DNA of 7,590 nt from NCBI GenBank assembly GCA_022615215.1, contig JAKEHD010000269.1, positions 1-7,590 of the forward strand, read 5' to 3'. The stretch comes from Blastocatellia bacterium (GTDB taxonomy: Bacteria > Acidobacteriota > Blastocatellia > UBA7656). Each line of letters begins with the position of its first letter. Position 1 is the first letter of the stretch. Below the pieces are notes generated by a model, which saw only the letters and a program-made list of their open reading frames with translations, had not been told where the DNA came from and did no database searches. This document shows positions 5,860 through 7,590 of the stretch, one piece after another. A program made the translations under genes and the position numbers.

Positions 5860-5926
5860 CATTCATAATGAACGATGTCTCATGAATGATGAATAACAGA
5901 TTCAGGCCCGGCCATTCATCATTCAT
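5860..5926. repeat. heptamer-repeat hairpin array 4
   Basis: ATGAATGATGAAT at 5882-5894 and its perfect complement at 5914-5926 form a 13-bp stem around a 19-nt loop (5895-5913) that itself contains GGCCCGGCC. A small flanking palindrome, TTCAT-A-ATGAA (5862-5872), is made of the same motif. The stem ends 3 bp from the stop codon (5930-5932 on the minus strand) of the lytic transglycosylase gene, so it is placed as a 3'-end structure of that transcript. Its arms are the same sequence as the stem of array 1, but the loops are unrelated. Confidence 0.8.
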
Positions 5927-5929
5927 CGC

Positions 5930-6553
5930 TTATCGTTCGAACTTCAGTCGAGGGTCTTTTTTATAATGATCGTATCGCCGGATGATATTCTGCACGTAGC
6001 TGCGCGTGGCGGGGAACTCGATGCGGGCGAGGAACTCTTCGCGTGACAGGCGGGAGCTACTCTTGCCGGAAGCCCATCGGTCGACGTTCGAGGGACCGGC
6101 GTTGTAAGCGGCGAGAGCGAAGGCGAGGCTATCGGTCTCGCCCCGATAGCGGGTGAGCAATGAATTCATGTACCAGCAGCCTGCATGCAGGCTGACCGAC
6201 GGGTTCGCCAGAGCTTCTTCGAATTCCGGCTCCCGTCCTTCGGAAGGCTCGTCCGATATTTTCGCTATGGCTTCTCCGAGCGTGACAGAGCGCGTCGAGG
6301 CCATCCACTCTCGCGCGGCGACCGGAGTGACCTGCATCAATCCGACAGCATTTTGCGAACTGCGAGCGCGCGGGTTGAAGAAAGATTCCTCATATATGAC
6401 GGCCTTGACAAGCGCCGGGTCGAGATTGTGTTTTCGCGCGACGGTGACGATCAAATCATCATACCTGTGGGTCCAGTAGTGCCAGGTTGCAAGCCCGCCG
6501 CCCGCTGCTGTCAAAATCAGAATTAAAATAATGATCGCCGCTCTGCGTTTCAT
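5930..6553 (-). CDS. membrane-anchored Slt-type lytic transglycosylase
   Basis: The 207-aa protein starts with a basic tip (MKRR) and a hydrophobic segment at about 5-24 that should act as an uncleaved anchor, placing the enzyme in the periplasm. The rest is a compact lysozyme-like domain of the GH23 / Slt70 C-terminal type. It is expected to cleave the MurNAc-GlcNAc bond of peptidoglycan and leave a 1,6-anhydro end. Visible signatures are AVIYEESFFNPRARS (the catalytic Glu is most likely Glu57, just before Ser58), GLMQVTP (71-77) and the AYNAGP motif (149-154). The protein lacks the large superhelical domain of Slt70, so it is a minimal enzyme. It starts 3 bp after the stop of the preceding gene (TGA-TAT-ATG) with no strong ribosome binding site, which suggests translational coupling. 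A heptamer hairpin follows its stop. Confidence 0.92.
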   Translation of the reverse strand: MKRRAAIIILILILTAAGGGLATWHYWTHRYDDLIVTVARKHNLDPALVKAVIYEESFFNPRARSSQNAVGLMQVTPVAAREWMASTRSVTLGEAIAKISDEPSEGREPEFEEALANPSVSLHAGCWYMNSLLTRYRGETDSLAFALAAYNAGPSNVDRWASGKSSSRLSREEFLARIEFPATRSYVQNIIRRYDHYKKDPRLKFER

Positions 6554-6556
6554 ATA

Positions 6557-7432
6557 TCAATTGCCGCGCCGTAGACGGGCCCAAAAATCGCTCGTTTCAT
6601 AGCCGGGGTCCACGCCCTCATAGCGAGTGGTGATTTCATCGGTTTCGAGCAAGTGGCCCTGCAACCATATATTGGCAGTGATCCGACATCCGATGTCGAG
6701 TCGGCCGCTGAGAGCGCGGCGATTGACCAGAACTTCGAGGTATATCTCTCCCACATCGACATGAATCCACACGAGATCGCTTGCAGAAACGGGGTTTTTT
6801 ATCTCCCGCCAGGCAAGGAGCTTTCCCGAAATCGCATAATCGTTCTCGCAAGCGTCTTCCTCGTACTCCGGCAGTCTTTCGGCCAGGTCGAAGCGGTAGG
6901 ACAGCCCCCCTTTGCGTCTGCCCTTGAGGGGGGCGGGGCGTGCCTGCGCGCAGTATGCGAGACCGGCGAGCGCCACCTCCAGTTGCGGTCGGCGAAATGT
7001 GGAAGGGTCGGCTTCGGTAAGGTTCTGAAGCTCGAATACTATACTCCTGCCCTGCTGCGTACACCCTTTTAGTATGGCCTCTCCGTCTTCCACGTATTCG
7101 ATAAGTTCCCAGTCTCGGATAGGGCGGACGTAGCGGCTGCGAAAAGCGGGGCGACAGTCGGCATAAAAGAGTTCGCCCTCGCGCTCATAGAGCATCGACC
7201 AGACCTCCAGACCTCCGCCCAGTTTCCAGCATCGCCCGTGCAGGGTCGTATCTTCGCGATGCATAAGGCTGCGCTCGCCGCTGGTTTCGGCGTATTCGGC
7301 GAGCCGGTTGTAAGAATCTTCATCGCGGACCTCGAACCCTATGGCTTCGAATAATTCAGCCATCACGGTGCCGCCAAACGGCTCAGACTCGTAGGAAGGA
7401 TGGGTTATCGGATAAGGCATGTCTACCTTCAT
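6557..7432 (-). CDS. protein of unknown function, first gene of the transglycosylase pair
   Basis: The 291-aa protein has no family I can name with confidence and no signal peptide or membrane segment, so it is probably cytosolic. It appears two-part. The N-terminal part (about 20-160) contains VMAELFEAIGFEV, then aromatic, beta-rich sequence, GLEVWSMLYEREGELFYADCRP. The C-terminal part (about 195-270) reads like a small beta barrel: AISGKLLAWREI, DLVWIHVDVGEIYLEVLVN, RLDIGCRITANIWLQGHL. The AIGF start and overall pattern faintly recall DUF3881-type proteins, an unverified impression. The ATG at 7432 has no clear ribosome binding site. An in-frame ATG at 7420 has AAGG five nt upstream and may be the true start. 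The 3-bp gap to the transglycosylase gene indicates one operon, and the 16-bp array at 7462-7541 lies directly upstream. Confidence 0.8.
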   Translation of the reverse strand: MKVDMPYPITHPSYESEPFGGTVMAELFEAIGFEVRDEDSYNRLAEYAETSGERSLMHREDTTLHGRCWKLGGGLEVWSMLYEREGELFYADCRPAFRSRYVRPIRDWELIEYVEDGEAILKGCTQQGRSIVFELQNLTEADPSTFRRPQLEVALAGLAYCAQARPAPLKGRRKGGLSYRFDLAERLPEYEEDACENDYAISGKLLAWREIKNPVSASDLVWIHVDVGEIYLEVLVNRRALSGRLDIGCRITANIWLQGHLLETDEITTRYEGVDPGYETSDFWARLRRGN

Positions 7433-7461
7433 GATGCGCGATTGGCCCGGCAGCGGAGCGT

Positions 7462-7541
7462 GGTCGCGTAATCGCGTGGTCGCGTAATCGCGTGGTCGCG
7501 TAATCGCGTGGTCGCGTAATCGCGTGGTCGCGTAATCGCGT
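7462..7541. repeat. perfect 5 x 16-bp tandem array
   Basis: GGTCGCGTAATCGCGT is repeated exactly five times without a single mismatch. Each 16-mer is itself two octamers, GGTCGCGT and AATCGCGT, that differ only in their first two bases, so the array is a duplicated dimer of an ancestral octamer. It lies 29 bp upstream of the first ATG (7432) of the leftward operon, where the promoter or leader should be. It may be a tandem operator, or a slippage-prone tract that tunes promoter spacing. It has no unique spacers and is not a CRISPR array. Confidence 0.95.
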
Positions 7542-7590
7542 GGCCGCTCATAAGTACGCTTCCGTCCGTTCGTTTTTTGACCACAGATTA

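Noticed and set aside
5597..5880. Cyclic-di-GMP riboswitch controlling the c-di-GMP gene
   Set aside because: I looked for the GEMM core on both strands because of the downstream gene. Only short GC hairpins are present and no conserved core was recognised.
7462..7541. Possible CRISPR array
   Set aside because: The repeats are only 16 bp and abut each other with no unique spacers, and no cas gene is in the window.
7573..7590. Rightward -35 element TTGACC and the start of a CACAGATTA-type repeat at the window edge
   Set aside because: TTGACC at 7577-7582 is a good -35 match but the -10 position is outside the window, and a single ACCACAGATTA copy is not enough to call a repeat.

Overview
The window comes from a moderately GC-rich bacterium. 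Three things suggest Acidobacteriota, probably class Blastocatellia: a Gfo/Idh/MocA oxidoreductase beside a twin-arginine-exported gluconate 2-dehydrogenase subunit 3-like protein, frequent use of the ATA isoleucine codon in otherwise GC-leaning genes (8 of 16 Ile codons in the gene at 1795-2394), and intergenic arrays of degenerate 7-bp repeats. This placement is inference from gene content and style, not from a marker gene.

The left third (1-2394) is transcribed rightward. It holds a small unknown protein (115-372), a 110-bp terminal-inverted-repeat element that looks like a miniature transposable element (391-500), the Gfo/Idh/MocA oxidoreductase (517-1686), a heptamer-repeat hairpin (1691-1769), and the exported subunit 3-like protein (1795-2394). 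The last two could form a sugar or polyol oxidation unit, but no GMC-type catalytic dehydrogenase is in view.

The remaining genes (2523-7432) all run leftward. The rightmost pair is a novel 291-residue protein, preceded by a perfect 5 x 16-bp array, and a membrane-anchored Slt-type lytic transglycosylase only 3 bp downstream of it. After a 426-bp gap come a membrane-anchored c-di-GMP protein with HD-GYP, GAF and GGDEF domains, a coiled-coil protein of unknown function, an overlapping ORF with a CPRC zinc-knuckle-like start, and a small Arg-rich protein. The leftward and rightward sets converge at about 2394-2523, and a heptamer array fills the space between them.

The most striking non-genic signal is a set of four intergenic heptamer arrays (1691-1769, 2394-2510, 5515-5596, 5860-5926). 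Each has a different heptamer, but each combines direct and inverted copies, so each can fold into a hairpin with 12-15 bp of perfect stem. Nearly every heptamer unit carries TGA in its own orientation. Because 7 is not a multiple of 3, three consecutive units put a stop codon in all three frames, and the inverted half does the same on the other strand. Three of the four arrays lie within 5 nt of a stop codon. I see no tRNA, rRNA, CRISPR array or complete insertion sequence.
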